DNA of 7,480 nucleotides from assembly GCA_946885545.1 (NCBI GenBank), contig CAMPGP010000100.1:1-7480 (forward strand). The letters are read 5' to 3'. The DNA comes from an uncultured Altererythrobacter sp. (GTDB taxonomy: Bacteria; Pseudomonadota; Alphaproteobacteria; Sphingomonadales; Sphingomonadaceae). The notes below the pieces were generated by a model. It saw only the letters and a program-made list of their open reading frames with translations, was not told the DNA's origin and made no database searches. The stretch's first letter is position 1, and each line of letters starts with the position of its first letter. Below are positions 6,457-7,480 of the stretch, one piece after another. The position numbers and the translations under genes were made by a program.

Positions 6457-7480
6457 CAGTCCTTTCCGACCAGGGTCGCGACGGCCTGCGCGGCAATGCC
6501 TTCGCCGCGGCCGGTGAGGCCGAGTCTCTCGGTGGTCGTGGCCTTCACGCTAACCCGGTCGAGGTCGATCGCCAAGAGTTGTGCGATGCGCGCGCGCATG
6601 GCGTCCCGATGCGGGCCGATCTTGGGCGCCTCGCAGATGATCGTCAGGTCGACGTTGGCGATGGCGTACCCGGCGGCGCCGACCAACGTCGCGGCATGCT
6701 CGACGAAGCGCGAGGAGCGCGCGCCCTTCCATTGCGGGTCGCTGGGTGGAAAGTGCGAACCGATGTCGCCATTTCCGATCGCGCCAAGCAACGCGTCGAC
6801 GAGCGCGTGAAGCGCGACGTCGGCGTCGCTGTGTCCCGACAGGCCACGGTCGTGCGGGACGAGCACGCCGCCGAGCCAGAGCTCCTCGCCTGTCTCGAGC
6901 CGGTGCACGTCGAAACCCATTCCGGTGCGCACGGTGGGGCGATCGGGCATGAAATCCTCCGCGAAAGTGAGCTTCTTGAGCGCCTCGTCGCCCTCGACGA
7001 GAGCGATGGTTCCGCCCGCGGCGCGAAGCACCTGGGCATCGTCTCCGGCGGTCGGCTCGCCGGGCCAGTCGCGGTGCGCGGCGGCGATGTCGGCGAAGCG
7101 GAACGCCTGCGGAGTCTGGACGCGGCGGAGGGTCTCGCGCTGGGCGGAACCTGCCATGGTTCCGCTTTCGTCAATGGCTAGGCTGTCGACCACGGGGAGT
7201 ACCGGGATCGCACCCGGATGTTCACCGATCGCGTCGATCAAACGCTCGATCACCGGCCTGAACAGTGCCGGACGGGCTGCATCGTGGATCAGAACGCGGT
7301 CGGGCACGTGCGCAGCGAGCCGTTCGAGCGCATTCGCGACCGAGATTTGCCGCGTTTCGCCGCCCGGCACCACCAGACAGCCATCGAGGCCAGCGAGCGC
7401 TTCGGCCGCGATATCCTCGGCGCCTTCCGGGATGACGACCACCACCGGCTTCGCACCCGCTCCAATCAACGCTTCGACGG
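6456..7480 (-). CDS. ispDF: Bifunctional IspD/IspF enzyme of the MEP isoprenoid pathway (N-terminus off the right edge)
   Basis: This is a fusion of 2-C-methyl-D-erythritol 4-phosphate cytidylyltransferase (IspD) and 2-C-methyl-D-erythritol 2,4-cyclodiphosphate synthase (IspF), steps 3 and 5 of the non-mevalonate pathway to IPP/DMAPP. The frame stays open to the right edge, so the N-terminal nucleotide-binding loop of IspD is missing from view. The IspD part (about 6945-7480) shows [22 protein letters not shown] and GDDAQVL. The IspF part (about 6459-6935) shows [10 protein letters not shown] with metal ligands Asp and His, [21 protein letters not shown] with a third ligand His, [22 protein letters not shown], and [19 protein letters not shown]. 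Only about ten residues link the two. Fused IspDF is known in alphaproteobacteria and Campylobacter; the intermediate step, IspE, is encoded elsewhere. It heads the visible part of an operon with the exported protein and pncC, its TGA overlapping the next ATG by one base. Confidence 0.97.
   Translation of the reverse strand, partial: VEALIGAGAKPVVVVIPEGAEDIAAEALAGLDGCLVVPGGETRQISVANALERLAAHVPDRVLIHDAARPALFRPVIERLIDAIGEHPGAIPVLPVVDSLAIDESGTMAGSAQRETLRRVQTPQAFRFADIAAAHRDWPGEPTAGDDAQVLRAAGGTIALVEGDEALKKLTFAEDFMPDRPTVRTGMGFDVHRLETGEELWLGGVLVPHDRGLSGHSDADVALHALVDALLGAIGNGDIGSHFPPSDPQWKGARSSRFVEHAATLVGAAGYAIANVDLTIICEAPKIGPHRDAMRARIAQLLAIDLDRVSVKATTTERLGLTGRGEGIAAQAVATLVGKD

Noticed and set aside
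6256..7181. Plus-strand open frames opposite the exported orphan and ispDF
   Set aside because: They lie opposite conserved IspF/IspD motifs and have shadow-type composition.

Overview
The window is a stretch of high-GC alphaproteobacterial chromosome. The best fit is the Sphingomonadales, probably an Erythrobacter- or Sphingomonas-like genome. This rests on the style of the GyrA N-terminus, a fused IspDF, the pairing of lipA with a COQ10/RatA-type START protein, and the strong G/C bias at third codon positions. The taxonomic call is from recognition, not from a search. Nearly all of the sequence is coding: there are eight protein genes, of which the two at the window edges are incomplete. 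I see no tRNA, rRNA, insertion sequence, prophage, CRISPR array or sign of recent horizontal transfer.

Layout, left to right. The minus strand begins with the first 296 codons of gyrA (positions 1-888, TTG start), which runs off the left edge. A 274-base divergent spacer separates it from a plus-strand gene for an exported TPR protein of unknown role (1163-2506). That gene converges on a two-gene minus-strand unit across a strong bidirectional hairpin terminator (2530-2561). The minus-strand unit is transcribed beta-carbonic anhydrase first (3350-3988), then an NYN-domain putative RNase with a C-terminal LOTUS-like domain (2581-3309). A 56-base divergent spacer leads to the plus-strand pair lipA (4045-4995) and a COQ10/RatA-family START protein (4995-5456), whose stop and start codons overlap as TGATG. 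This pair runs tail-to-tail into a minus-strand operon, and the coding ends overlap by 40 bases. The operon, in transcription order, is ispDF (6456-7480, 5' end beyond the window), a small exported protein of unknown function (5920-6456), and pncC (5417-5917, GTG start).

Functionally the window is mostly housekeeping: DNA supercoiling (GyrA), lipoate synthesis (LipA), quinone-linked respiration (COQ10-like), isoprenoid precursor synthesis by the MEP pathway (IspDF), NAD/pyridine nucleotide salvage (PncC) and CO2/bicarbonate conversion (carbonic anhydrase). LipA and COQ10 both bear on central aerobic metabolism, and IspDF feeds the isoprenoid tail of ubiquinone. That link across two operons is an inference.

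I did not find a convincing new multi-gene system. The least explained items are the two exported proteins of unknown function, the NYN-LOTUS protein behind a carbonic anhydrase with an unusual translation start, and the terminator-less convergent overlap between the START gene and pncC.
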